Source: Methylobacterium brachiatum (GTDB lineage Bacteria > Pseudomonadota > Alphaproteobacteria > Rhizobiales > Beijerinckiaceae). Taken from it: 64,000 bases of DNA. The stretch's first letter is position 1; each line of letters opens with the position of its first letter. Position numbers and translations under genes: made by a program. The DNA lies in NCBI RefSeq assembly GCF_020523825.1, contig NZ_JAJALK010000003.1, positions 556,713-620,712 of the forward strand. Reading direction: 5' to 3'. The notes under the pieces were generated by a model. The model was not told where the DNA came from. It searched no databases and saw only the letters and a program-made list of their open reading frames with translations. Shown here piece after piece: positions 17,412 through 25,988 of the stretch.

Positions 17412-17623
17412 GGCTCGTCACCCTCGGCGAGTCCGGCGGGCTCGATCGCGATGGCCCGGACGGGGCAGGCCTGCTGCGCCCGCTCGACCTGCGACCTCTT
17501 CGCCTCGGGCGGCGCCGGATCGTAGAACAGGATCTCGTGACCGCGCACCTCGAAATGCTCAGGGGCGGCGTAGCAGCACTGCGCGTAGCTCTGGCAGCGG
17601 TTGAGATCGACCACGACACGCAT
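17408..17623 (-). CDS. 3Fe-4S (or 4Fe-4S) P450 ferredoxin
   Basis: This 71-aa ferredoxin has Cys10, Cys16 and Cys53-Pro (CQSYAQC ... CP), a C-x5-C-xn-CP spacing that fits the single-cluster ferredoxins paired with actinobacterial and methylobacterial P450s; an extra Cys17 is adjacent. It is first in the ferredoxin-reductase-P450 operon and shuttles electrons between them. It lies 71 bp downstream of the patatin gene on the same strand, so it may be read from that long operon or from its own promoter. Confidence 0.9.
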   Translation of the reverse strand: MRVVVDLNRCQSYAQCCYAAPEHFEVRGHEILFYDPAPPEAKRSQVERAQQACPVRAIAIEPAGLAEGDEP

Positions 17624-17694
17624 TCAGGGGCTCCGAAGAGATGTGCGGATGACCGGTCGGTCGGGATCTGCGCCTGCCCGAACATCGGAGCGGC

Positions 17695-19593
17695 TCATGT
17701 CCAGGCTCCCAGGCGGCCCGACTCCAGCGCTTCCCGGGCGCAGCGATAGCCGAGTTCGGCCGTCGTCTCGAAGCTCGACCACGCCCGCAGATCGACCCCG
17801 GCCAAGGAGGGCTTGAGCAGGACCGCAGCCCGGGTGACGGCCGCCATGGTCTGGGCGTCGCTCGACACCATCGCGGAGCGCAGGAGCAGGTGCGCGATGC
17901 CGGGGAGCTGGTCCGAGATGCCGAGGAGGCGCCGGAACGCCTGCGCGCTCCGGCCCTGCCGCGGCATGACCTGGAAGGCGGCGTCGCTGCCGACATCCAC
18001 GGCGAGAACCGGCCCGCGGTCGAGATCGGCCATCACGTCGGCAGGCAGGTTGTTCATCATGCCGCCGTCCACGAGGATGCCGTCCGCACTCGCCACCGGG
18101 GGCAGCAGGCCGGGAATGGCGATGCTGGCGCGGATCGCCCGGTCGAGGGGGCCCGCCCAGTGGACCATTGCGGTGCCGGTCGTGAGGTTCGAGGACACGC
18201 AGAAGAACGGGCGCCAGAGATCCTCGACGCGGGCATCGCCGAACCGCTCGGCCAACCCCGCATCCACCTTGGCCCCGCGCGTCAGGGCGTGGAACGGCAG
18301 GGTGTAGTCGTCGAGGGGGTTGCGTCCGACGAAGGAAGCCACCGTGTGGGTCTCGATCGCGTCGAGGCTCCAGTCAAGGGCGACGCTGGCGGCCAGGATC
18401 GAGCCCATGCTGGTGCCGCCGACGAGATCGATGTCGAGCCCGGCCTCGCCGAGCGCCCGCAGAACGCCGAGATGGGCGAGGCCGCGGGCGCCGCCGCCGC
18501 CGAGGACGAGGGCGCGGGCATGGCCGGACGCGATCCGGGCAAGCCGGGCGAAGTCGCCACCGTGGTTCTCGCGAACCTGGAGCCGCAGGGAGAAGGGCAG
18601 CGCGGCGACGTCGGGATGCAGAGGGCGCGGCAGGCGCGCCTCGGCGGGCTGCGCCACGGCGAGGTCCATGCGGATCCAGTCGGAGCGGATCGAAGCGAGA
18701 TAGTCCGCGGCGCCGGGCCGTGGCGGCGCGCCTGGCTCGGCCAGCAACAGGACGTGGTCGGCGTGGCGCAGGCAGAGCCGGCACCAGGGGCAGTCGATCT
18801 GGTGGGCGACGAAGACCGTGCGGTCGTGCGTTTGCTCGTAGCGGTGGAACCACGCCTCGTCGGCCTCGGGGGGCCATTCGGAGAGGCAGCCGGTCCGCCC
18901 CGGCAGCGCGGCATCGAGGGCCTGCGCCAGCCGCTCGCCGAAGGCCGTCGCCTTGAGGCCCTCGGTCACCGCCAGGACGGCGAAGCTCCGCGGCGCATGG
19001 CTCAGGGTCACGCCCGTATGGGCGGTGCGCAGCCGCGCGGCCAGGATCCGGGCGAAATAGAGCAGCGTCCCGGGATGGGCGGCGATCAGATCCTCGAACG
19101 ACGCGCGGGAGAGCCGCAGGAGGTGCGTATCGCGCAGGGCCGTTGCCGTGACCGAGCGCGGCTCGCCGGTGAGCAGGGCGAGTTCGCCCACGGTATCCGG
19201 AGGGGCGAGTCGGATGAGGCGGCGCACGCTGCCGTCGCGCGGGTCGCGGATCGAGAGGCCGACCGCGCCGCTCACGAGCGTGTAGAGGGCGTCGGCCTCG
19301 TCCCCCTCCTCGAACAGCGTCCGCCCTCCGGCGACGGCGACGGAGGTCATCCGCGCCCGGATCGCGACGTCGGCGTCTCCGTCGAGGGGGGCAAGAAACG
19401 GAATCTCCGTGCGCCCCGAAGCCCGGGCGGCAGGGACGGGCGCCACGTCGCAGGCGCCGAGGCGTTCGGCCTCCGTGGGTGGTGCGGATAGGCCGCCGAG
19501 CCCGGTGAGCCTCGGGGAAGCGGCTGGGGCCGCGCCCGGAGGAACGGAACCGGGGTGCTCGATGCTCCGGTCGCGTCCGATCTCGGCACTCAT
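17695..19593 (-). CDS. cNMP-binding patatin-like phospholipase (NTE family)
   Basis: This 632-aa protein has a cyclic-nucleotide-binding domain at about residues 85-200 (FEEGDEADALYTLVSGAVGL; PDTVGELALLTGEPRS) and a C-terminal patatin domain. The patatin oxyanion loop is GGGGARGLAHLGVL (about 364), the nucleophile GTSMG (about 392), and the catalytic Asp lies in DGGMMNNLPAD (about 507). The family hydrolyses phospholipids or lysophospholipids at the inner membrane. The frame is open much further upstream, but it runs through the aminotransferase gene. ATG 19593 gives a 4-bp overlap with that gene. Confidence 0.88.
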   Translation of the reverse strand: MSAEIGRDRSIEHPGSVPPGAAPAASPRLTGLGGLSAPPTEAERLGACDVAPVPAARASGRTEIPFLAPLDGDADVAIRARMTSVAVAGGRTLFEEGDEADALYTLVSGAVGLSIRDPRDGSVRRLIRLAPPDTVGELALLTGEPRSVTATALRDTHLLRLSRASFEDLIAAHPGTLLYFARILAARLRTAHTGVTLSHAPRSFAVLAVTEGLKATAFGERLAQALDAALPGRTGCLSEWPPEADEAWFHRYEQTHDRTVFVAHQIDCPWCRLCLRHADHVLLLAEPGAPPRPGAADYLASIRSDWIRMDLAVAQPAEARLPRPLHPDVAALPFSLRLQVRENHGGDFARLARIASGHARALVLGGGGARGLAHLGVLRALGEAGLDIDLVGGTSMGSILAASVALDWSLDAIETHTVASFVGRNPLDDYTLPFHALTRGAKVDAGLAERFGDARVEDLWRPFFCVSSNLTTGTAMVHWAGPLDRAIRASIAIPGLLPPVASADGILVDGGMMNNLPADVMADLDRGPVLAVDVGSDAAFQVMPRQGRSAQAFRRLLGISDQLPGIAHLLLRSAMVSSDAQTMAAVTRAAVLLKPSLAGVDLRAWSSFETTAELGYRCAREALESGRLGAWT

Positions 19594-20810
19594 CGGCCGG
19601 CGCGCCGCTGCAGATGATCCCCGAGGATCCCGAGCGCCGCGCCGCTGCCGACGCGACCGAGGCCGAGGCGCAGGCGGTCCGTGGGGACCGGCGCCAGCGC
19701 CGAGTGCCACAACGCGGAGGGCAGCACGAGGACGCCGTCCTCGGACGCGAGAGCCTTCGAGAACTCGGTCGCACCCTCTCGCCCACGGAAGCGGGGGCAG
19801 GCGAAGGCGAGATTCGTCGGTTCTTCCGGATCGAACAGGTTCGGGTAGCGATCGAGCAGAGCACGCAGACGGTGGTGGTTGCGCCGCCCGATCGCGCGGG
19901 CGCGGCCGGTCAGGCGCTGCTCGGCCCGCAGCGCGACCTGCGCCAGGATCTCGCTCGGTCCGGCGAGGCAGCTCGACAGCAGGCTCTTGACCGCGAGGAC
20001 GCGGTCGAGCGCCCCGCGGTCGCGACAGGCGGCCCAGCCGACGCGCAGGCCCGGAAGCCCGAAGCCCTTCGACAACCCGTTGATGGAGATCCCGCGCTCG
20101 TACACGTCGACGACGGGTGGGACGGCTCGGCCCGGGTCGAGGTCCGTCTGGCGATAGACCTCGTCGTTGACGAGCCAGAGCCCGTGTCGGCGACAGAGGT
20201 CGACCAGCCTCTCCAGAGTCGTTCGATCCAGCGACGCGCCGGTCGGGCTGTTGGGAAAATTCATCAGCACCAGCCGCGTGTTCGGCCGGATGGCGGCGAC
20301 CAGCCCGTCGAGATCGAGGGTCCAGGCCGGTTCCGGTCGGAGGGCGACGCCATCGGCCGCGCACAGCCGCGACACGACGAGCTCCGAGGGTTGGTAGATC
20401 GGCACCACCACCACCGCGTGATCGGCCGGACCGAGCAGCGCACTCAGCACGCAGGCCACTGCTTCCTGCGCCCCTGCGCTGACCAGCACGTCGTCGGCAG
20501 CGAGCCGGCGGTAGCAGCCGGCGATCGTGGCGCGCAGCCAGGAGGCGCCGCGCGGGTCGGCGTAGCCGAGGTCGGCCCTCCGCCAGCGCCGACGATCCTC
20601 CGGGCCGGCAAGGCGCAGCAAGGCGGCGAGCGACAGCGGCTCCGAGTCCGAGGCGGCGAGGTCGTGATGCGCGCAGGCCGACCAGCGATCCAGGTACGCC
20701 GCCAGCGCGAACGACCCTGCGGGCGCGATCCCGTGGTCCGTATCGGGGCCGGGCGCCTCCGTCCGGGCGCCGGCCCAAAGGCCCGGTGCAGCGTCGTCCT
20801 TGAGCGCCAT
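19590..20810 (-). CDS. PLP-dependent aminotransferase (class I/II)
   Basis: This 406-aa fold-type I enzyme shows SAGAQEAVACVLSALL (PLP phosphate region), NFPNSPTGASLD, VNDEVYRQ and the Schiff-base Lys in INGLSKGFGLPGLRVGW (about residue 247). The overall pattern is close to capreomycidine-synthase-like and aspartate-type aminotransferases. It lies between a GT2 gene and the patatin gene in an operon of glycosyltransferases and a radical SAM enzyme, so it may aminate an intermediate of that pathway. The substrate cannot be read from sequence. Confidence 0.85.
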   Translation of the reverse strand: MALKDDAAPGLWAGARTEAPGPDTDHGIAPAGSFALAAYLDRWSACAHHDLAASDSEPLSLAALLRLAGPEDRRRWRRADLGYADPRGASWLRATIAGCYRRLAADDVLVSAGAQEAVACVLSALLGPADHAVVVVPIYQPSELVVSRLCAADGVALRPEPAWTLDLDGLVAAIRPNTRLVLMNFPNSPTGASLDRTTLERLVDLCRRHGLWLVNDEVYRQTDLDPGRAVPPVVDVYERGISINGLSKGFGLPGLRVGWAACRDRGALDRVLAVKSLLSSCLAGPSEILAQVALRAEQRLTGRARAIGRRNHHRLRALLDRYPNLFDPEEPTNLAFACPRFRGREGATEFSKALASEDGVLVLPSALWHSALAPVPTDRLRLGLGRVGSGAALGILGDHLQRRAGR

Positions 20811-20818
20811 CGCCGGCC

Positions 20819-21517
20819 TCACGCGCGCCGCTCCGAGCCGGCGGCGACGCGCAGGTAGGTCGCGCCGATCCGAGCGGCGGCCCGCATCGTCCCACCGAGC
20901 GAACCCGCGACCTTCGAGGATCCGCCCAACCGGCGCCGGTAGGGCATAGGCACCTCGCGGATGCGCAGGCCGGCTCGCGCGGCCTGCATCTGCATCTCGA
21001 TGTTCCAGCCGTAGGTCGGCTCGCGCAGGGCGAGGGCCCGCAGCACGGCGCGGTCGATGGCGCGGTAGGCGCACATGTCGGTGTATCGGACGCCGTAGCG
21101 TAGGCCGATGCCGAGGCCGGCGAGCCGGCCGGCGAGCACTTGGTGCCAGAGCATCGATCCGGGCTCGCGGCTGCCCAGCGTGCGCGAGGCGAGGACGAGG
21201 TCGTGGCGGCCGGCGAGCACCGGCCCGGCGATCCGGTCGATCAGGTCGCCGCGATCCGCGCCGTCGCCGTCGAGATAGACGATCACGCGCGAGGCCGGAT
21301 CGGCCGCGGCCGCCCCGAGCGCGCAGGCCCGGCCGTAGCCGCGTCCGGCCTCGATCACCCGGGCGCCCGCGGCCCGGGCGACGTCCTGCGTCCCGTCGGT
21401 CGAGCCGCTGTCGGCGACGACGACGTCCGCCGCGTAGGCCGGCGGGATCTCGCGGATCACCGCGCCGATCGCTTCGGCCTCGTTCAGGGTCGGGATGACG
21501 ATGCTGACCGGATGCAT
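20819..21517 (-). CDS. Glycosyltransferase family 2
   Basis: This 232-aa GT-A enzyme begins VSIVIPTLNEAEAIGAVI and contains VADSGSTDGTQDVA, the metal-binding segment YLDGDGADRG and a C-terminal MCAYRAIDR...YGWNIEMQMQAARAG region. It resembles dolichol-phosphate-mannose/undecaprenyl-phosphate glucosyltransferase-type GT2 proteins but has no C-terminal membrane helices. It sits 3 bp from the radical SAM gene and 8 bp from the aminotransferase gene, in one transcription unit. Confidence 0.88.
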   Translation of the reverse strand: MHPVSIVIPTLNEAEAIGAVIREIPPAYAADVVVADSGSTDGTQDVARAAGARVIEAGRGYGRACALGAAAADPASRVIVYLDGDGADRGDLIDRIAGPVLAGRHDLVLASRTLGSREPGSMLWHQVLAGRLAGLGIGLRYGVRYTDMCAYRAIDRAVLRALALREPTYGWNIEMQMQAARAGLRIREVPMPYRRRLGGSSKVAGSLGGTMRAAARIGATYLRVAAGSERRA

Positions 21518-21520
21518 CGC

Positions 21521-22573
21521 TCAGAGACTCCAGCGCAGGCCGCAGTTCCGGCACGGGGCGGGCGGCACGTCGGAGAGGAGCGACGTCCGGAAGTCGCGAT
21601 AGGCCGCGCCGTTCCAGATCTCCCGGAGCGTGGCCTGCGTGGCGTCGCCCAGCGTGTAGTTGGAATAGCCGCGCACCGAGAACGGCGCGATGCAGCAGGG
21701 CAGCGCCCGACCGTGGGCGGTGACGTACATCAGGGACCAGGGTCGCCGACAGGTGGCCCAGGCGCGGTCCTCCTGACGCTTCAGGCTGATTCCGGGCTCG
21801 GTCGCGCCCGAGGCGTCGAGCGTCACCCCTAGCGAACGGCCGATGGCCTCGGCCTCGGCGATGGCGGCGGCCTCCGCCGCCTGGGTGCTCTCGAACAGCG
21901 ACAGGTCGGCGCGGGCCATACCGTACCCGGCCTCGTCGAAGACGAGGCGCTGCAGGTGCACCTCGGTCACGCCCATCTCGGCGGCGAGCCGCACGAAGGT
22001 CGGGAGCTGGTCCACGGTCTCCTTGAGGCCCGTGAGCCAGAGCGAGACCCGGGGGGTCGCGGCGCCGGTCGCCTTCTGGAACGCGACGAACTTGCCGACG
22101 TCGCGCACGATGCGGTCGAAGAAGTCCTTGCCCCGCACCCGGCGGTACGAGGCCCGGTCGGCGGCATCGAGGGAGACGCGCAGCTCGTCGAGCCCGGTAT
22201 CGATCAGCTCCTGAAAGCGCCTCGGCTGCATCAGGGTGCCGTTGGTGTTGAACAGGACGTAGGTGCCGCGGTCCTTGAGGTAGCGGACCATCCGCGGCAG
22301 GTCCTTCACCAGCATCGGCTCGCCGACCCCGTGGAGCACGACCCGGGCGACGTCCGGAACCTGGTCGACGATCCGGCTGAACAGCGCCCAGCTCATGTCG
22401 GCCGGGGGCTCCAGGGTCTCGAAGGTGCGCGGGCAGGTCTCGCACAGCAGGTTGCAGCGGTTCGTGACCTCCAGATAGAGGCAGACCGGCGGCGCCAAGG
22501 CCTCGGAGGCGCGGTCGGGGCCGACCGCCTCGAAGTAGCGGCGCGGGTCCTTCACTGCGGCTGAGGCCGTCAT
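21521..22573 (-). CDS. Radical SAM protein with SPASM-type C-terminus
   Basis: This 350-aa protein has the radical SAM motif CNLLCETC (Cys40, Cys44, Cys47) after LEVTNR, a GVGEPMLVKDL segment (GGEP-like) and LFNTNGTLM. The C-terminal CCIAPFSVRGYSNYTLGD, then PCRNCGLRW, supplies extra cysteines of an auxiliary Fe-S cluster. Such proteins modify peptides or sugars by radical chemistry. No precursor peptide is visible next to it, and the glycosyltransferase neighbours favour a sugar or lipid substrate. It overlaps the GT87-like gene by 4 bp. Confidence 0.88.
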   Translation of the reverse strand: MTASAAVKDPRRYFEAVGPDRASEALAPPVCLYLEVTNRCNLLCETCPRTFETLEPPADMSWALFSRIVDQVPDVARVVLHGVGEPMLVKDLPRMVRYLKDRGTYVLFNTNGTLMQPRRFQELIDTGLDELRVSLDAADRASYRRVRGKDFFDRIVRDVGKFVAFQKATGAATPRVSLWLTGLKETVDQLPTFVRLAAEMGVTEVHLQRLVFDEAGYGMARADLSLFESTQAAEAAAIAEAEAIGRSLGVTLDASGATEPGISLKRQEDRAWATCRRPWSLMYVTAHGRALPCCIAPFSVRGYSNYTLGDATQATLREIWNGAAYRDFRTSLLSDVPPAPCRNCGLRWSL

Positions 22574-23928
22574 GGTGCGGTTCCTTCCGGGAGAGCGGAG
22601 AGGGGTGCGGTGCAGGCCTGCCGCAGGGAGCGGGCGGCTAGGAAGAGGGCCGGGACGAAGACCAGCGACGGCCACAGGAAGCGGTCGTCGAACGGGTCGA
22701 TCAGGAACAGGATCGGCGCCGAGCCGAGCCAGATCAGGGCCGGGGCCGGCGCGACCACCGCGGGCAGCGCCAGCCAGGGATAGTACCAAGCGTAGTGTGG
22801 GCTCGCCGCGCAGGTGGTGAGGGCTGCGAGGAGCCCGGCATCGCGGCACAGCGCGACCGCGTCGGGCGCGGTCTGCCGGTTCGGGCCGAAGGCGATCCGG
22901 AGCGCGAGGGCGACGAGCGTCAGTCCGGCGCAGACCAGGTAGGTCCGCAGCAGGCTCGGGGGGCTGAGCCCGAGATGCCCGAGACCGGCGAGCAGCCAGT
23001 AGCCCACGCCGGTGTCGTAGCCCTCCTCGGCCCCGTAGCCGCCGGCGAAACCGAACACGTTCGGGCCGGCAGCGAGGTAGGGCAGGTACAGGACGGCGAT
23101 CACGGCCACCCCGGCGAGCATAGGCCGCCACAGCCGGCCTCCACGGACGAAGGCGGGCGCGACCGCGACAGGCAGAACCTTCACCAGCGTCGCCGCGCCC
23201 AGGAGCGCGCCCGCGAGCCCGTACCGACGACGGGTGCGGGCCAGCAACGCGATGCCGAGGAGGCCGATCGCCACGGCATCGACGTGCCCGTCGCGCGCGA
23301 AGGACCACAGGGCCAGCGGATTCCAGGCGTAGATCAGGATGCGGGCCGAAGGCAAGCCGGCGCCGCGCAGAACCGCGAGCATGGCCAGCATGCCCAGGGC
23401 CTCGAAACCCAACATCGCCAGCTTCATCCCGGTGACGCTGTGCGATACCTGCCCGACGGCGGCGAAGACCAGCTGCGCCGCGGGCGGGTAAATCGTACGA
23501 GCGTAGTCCTTGCGGTTGATCAGCGGGTAGACCGCCGGGTCGCGCAGCCGCTCGAGGGCGGGGTCGGCCGGGATGTAGCGGTAGGGGTTGATTCCGGCGG
23601 CCTGGACCTGCCCGTCCCAGACGTAGCGGTAGATGTCGGTCGACAGGAACGGCAGCGCCGGCAGCAAAGCGGCCCGCAGCAGCACGGCGATGCCGAGGAT
23701 CGTCCATAGGGCCGCGCGCGGCAGCCGCTCCCGCAACACGAGGCGCACGGCGAGGAGGTAGACCGCGAGGCCGACCGCGACCACGCCGATGAAGGCGTTG
23801 GATTGGGGCGCCGCGCCGACGGTGTCGGCGCCCGGCACCTGGATCGCCAGCGCGCCGACAGTGACGGCCAGAAGCAGGAGGCCGAGGGCCGCGAGCCGAT
23901 GAGCGGGGCTGGCGAGAAGCCGGATCAT
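22570..23928 (-). CDS. Polyprenol-phosphate-dependent mannosyltransferase-like membrane protein (GT87/DUF2029)
   Basis: This 452-aa protein has about ten hydrophobic helices (for example LAALGLLLLAVTVGALAI, LAMLGFEALGMLAMLAVL, PMLAGVAVIAVLYLPYLA). The lumenal motif STDIYRYVWDGQVQAAGINPYRYIP contains the acidic/aromatic loop typical of GT-C enzymes that use polyprenyl-phosphate sugars. It would act on the periplasmic face. Both ends overlap their neighbours by 4 bp. Confidence 0.82.
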   Translation of the reverse strand: MIRLLASPAHRLAALGLLLLAVTVGALAIQVPGADTVGAAPQSNAFIGVVAVGLAVYLLAVRLVLRERLPRAALWTILGIAVLLRAALLPALPFLSTDIYRYVWDGQVQAAGINPYRYIPADPALERLRDPAVYPLINRKDYARTIYPPAAQLVFAAVGQVSHSVTGMKLAMLGFEALGMLAMLAVLRGAGLPSARILIYAWNPLALWSFARDGHVDAVAIGLLGIALLARTRRRYGLAGALLGAATLVKVLPVAVAPAFVRGGRLWRPMLAGVAVIAVLYLPYLAAGPNVFGFAGGYGAEEGYDTGVGYWLLAGLGHLGLSPPSLLRTYLVCAGLTLVALALRIAFGPNRQTAPDAVALCRDAGLLAALTTCAASPHYAWYYPWLALPAVVAPAPALIWLGSAPILFLIDPFDDRFLWPSLVFVPALFLAARSLRQACTAPLSALPEGTAP

Positions 23929-24668
23929 GCCGGCACCAACTCCGACGCGCGCGCGAGCCGCGCCAGGACCGAGCGCGTCGCCGGGGCCGCGTAGCCGGTC
24001 CTGTCGGCGGCGAGCCGCGCGAGCGAGGCCGCGTCGTCGACGTCGTACCAGGGCTCCAGCTCGACGAGATCGAGGCCGATCTCGCGCGCCCGGGCGCGGG
24101 TCGCTTCGGCGACGGTGTCGGTGCTCCAGGCGATGTCGGCGAACAGGCGGGCATGGGCCTGCTTGAGGCCGAGGATGTAGTAGCCGCCGTCGTCGCAGGC
24201 GCCGAACACGCCCCGCTCGCCCGGTTCGAGCAGGATCCGGGCCGCCTGGATCAGGAGCCGCGTCGGCAGGGTCGGGATGTCGGAGCTCAGCACGCAGGCC
24301 GCCGCGTGACCGTGCGCCAGCATGCCCTGGACGGCCTGCAGCAGGCAACGGCCGAAGCCCTCGACCTGCGCCGCGGTTGTGACGCTTCCATCCGCCAGGA
24401 CGAGGTCGGTTCCCCGCGCAAGATGGGGGATCACCAGAGCCTCCGCGCCCGGCGGCGCGAAAGCCGCGTAGGCGGCAATCGGCGCGGCGCGGGCCGCCTC
24501 TTGGATGTTGGCGGTCGTGTCGCGCAGGAAGGCGGCGCTCAGAGCCGCTGCGTCGTCGAGGGTCAGCGGCGGGCACAGCCGCGTCTTGGAGCGCCCGCTT
24601 CGCGGCGCTTTCGCCATCACCCCGATCGCGCAGGTGGGGGCCGGTCCGGAGGTCGGTCCTCGTGCCAT
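23925..24668 (-). CDS. DUF2064 glycosyltransferase-like protein (TIGR04282 type)
   Basis: This 247-aa protein starts with the nucleotide-binding signature GVMAKAPRSGRSKTRLCPPL and has VLSSDIPTLPTRLL, FGACDDGGYYILGLK and WSTDTVAEAT. These are the hallmarks of the GT-A-like DUF2064/TIGR04282 family linked with rSAM/lipoprotein and arsenosugar clusters. It probably makes or moves a nucleotide sugar used by the neighbouring transferases. It overlaps the GT87-like gene by 4 bp. Confidence 0.85.
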   Translation of the reverse strand: MARGPTSGPAPTCAIGVMAKAPRSGRSKTRLCPPLTLDDAAALSAAFLRDTTANIQEAARAAPIAAYAAFAPPGAEALVIPHLARGTDLVLADGSVTTAAQVEGFGRCLLQAVQGMLAHGHAAACVLSSDIPTLPTRLLIQAARILLEPGERGVFGACDDGGYYILGLKQAHARLFADIAWSTDTVAEATRARAREIGLDLVELEPWYDVDDAASLARLAADRTGYAAPATRSVLARLARASELVPA

Positions 24669-24687
24669 GTAGAAGGCTCCCGCGTGG

Positions 24688-25218
24688 TCAATGGAAGGGG
24701 CGGACGATCCCGAGGCGGATCGTCTCGTCCGGCGGTATCTCGGTGGCGGAACCGGGCGTGAAGGTCGGCAGCGCGCGCAGGCGCTCGGGCGTCAGGCCCA
24801 TGAGGGCGACGTGCTCGCCCAGGAGCGCCACCGCCTCCACCGGCACGGCCACGAGCCGGGACCCGAATCCGCTCCAGGCGACCGCTCGCAGGCCTAGCCA
24901 GCCCAGCCCCAACGCACCGTCGAGGCGCACGGCCATCTCGCCCGCGCCGTCGCCGCGGCGCACGAGCCCCGTGACGCGGCCGAGGACGGACTGGGACTCC
25001 TCCGGCCGGAGCAGGAGGCGGCCGGCGAGGTCGCCGACGCGCACCGGCTGCGGAAACCGGTCCGCCGCGCGACCCGCCATCTCGGGCGCGGTCATGCCGG
25101 GCTTCGGCATGTGGTCGGGGGCCGGGGAGGGGCCCGGCGTCTGCGCCTGCGCCGATGCGGAGAGCGCCAGCGTGAGCAGGCAGGTGCCGACGGCGCACCG
25201 GATCGCGCGGACGCTCAT
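24688..25218 (-). CDS. Exported protein of unknown function
   Basis: From ATG 25218 the product is 176 aa with a Sec signal peptide (RAIRCAVGTCLLTLALSASAQA). The mature part has a proline-rich linker (TPGPSPAPDHMPKPGMTAPEM) and a compact domain with DRFPQPVRVGDLAGRLLLRPEESQSVLGRVTG. That segment looks like a PRC-barrel-type beta fold. The start overlaps the Mo-oxidoreductase stop by 4 bp, so a periplasmic partner of that enzyme is likely. Confidence 0.7.
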   Translation of the reverse strand: MSVRAIRCAVGTCLLTLALSASAQAQTPGPSPAPDHMPKPGMTAPEMAGRAADRFPQPVRVGDLAGRLLLRPEESQSVLGRVTGLVRRGDGAGEMAVRLDGALGLGWLGLRAVAWSGFGSRLVAVPVEAVALLGEHVALMGLTPERLRALPTFTPGSATEIPPDETIRLGIVRPFH

Positions 25219-25988
25219 AGGCCTGCGAACCAGCCGAAGCCGCGGCTCTCCCAGTATCCGCCGGGGTAGGTGTTGGTGACTTCGATGACCGTGATCCACT
25301 TCGGATTCTTGTAGCCGAGCTTGACCGCCATGCGCAGGCGCAGCGGGTATCCATACGGGTCAGGCAATTCTTCGCGGGCGTATCTGGTCGCGAGCAGTGT
25401 CTGGGGGTGCAGCGCGGTCGCCATGTCGATGCTGCTCGGGTAGTCGTCCGCCGTCTTGAAGGCGACGTACTTGGCGGTGAGGTCGGCGCCGACGCGCTCC
25501 AGGAACGCCCGGAGCGGTACGCCCGACCACTGCCCGATGTAGTCCCAGCCCTCGACGCAGACGTGGCGAATGATGATCTCGCGCTCGGGCAGCTCCGCGA
25601 TCCGGCGGCGCGTCCAGGGCCGCTTGTCGGAGATCAACCCGGCGAGTTCCAGCCGCCACGCGTCGCCGTCGATCGGCTTGACGTCCTCGACGTCGTAGTA
25701 GGCGTTGAAGCGCGGCGGCTTCAGCACCTGGGACCCCGGATACTCGGGCGCGAGCTTTCGGGGATCGAAAAGGGCGGCCTGGACGCCGTCGTTGAAGTCG
25801 GACATGGCACGGAGCGCCCGCCCGACCGCGCTCGTGTCCGTCACGTCGCAGCCGGTCAACATCGTGAGCGCGCCGAGCGACAGGCCGCCCCGCAGGAGGC
25901 CGCGACGCTCGATCCTCCGGACCAAAGCGCGGTGGTCGTCGAGGATGCCGGGATCCGGCACCTTGAGGGGGCGGAACGGCGACCTCAT
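25215..25988 (-). CDS. Molybdopterin-dependent oxidoreductase (sulfite oxidase/YedY fold)
   Basis: This 257-aa protein has a twin-arginine-like leader (RRGLLRGGLSLGALTMLTGC, Arg28-Arg29) that also ends in a lipobox Cys47, so it is probably an exported lipoprotein. The Moco domain contains RHVCVEGWDYIGQWSGVPL with Cys144 as Mo ligand, then KTADDYPSSIDM and GYPLRLRMAVKLGYKNPKW. The next gene, a cytochrome b561, overlaps by 4 bp and is the likely membrane electron partner, as in MsrPQ. Substrate unknown. Confidence 0.88.
   Translation of the reverse strand: MRSPFRPLKVPDPGILDDHRALVRRIERRGLLRGGLSLGALTMLTGCDVTDTSAVGRALRAMSDFNDGVQAALFDPRKLAPEYPGSQVLKPPRFNAYYDVEDVKPIDGDAWRLELAGLISDKRPWTRRRIAELPEREIIIRHVCVEGWDYIGQWSGVPLRAFLERVGADLTAKYVAFKTADDYPSSIDMATALHPQTLLATRYAREELPDPYGYPLRLRMAVKLGYKNPKWITVIEVTNTYPGGYWESRGFGWFAGL

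Noticed and set aside
17890..19491. 533-codon plus-strand open frame
   Set aside because: Lies opposite the cNMP-patatin gene, whose motifs are unambiguous; low-complexity composition.
19594..20895. N-terminal extension of the patatin frame up to 20895
   Set aside because: The extension is Arg/Gly-rich and overlaps the aminotransferase in another frame; ATG 19593 with a 4-bp overlap explains the gene.
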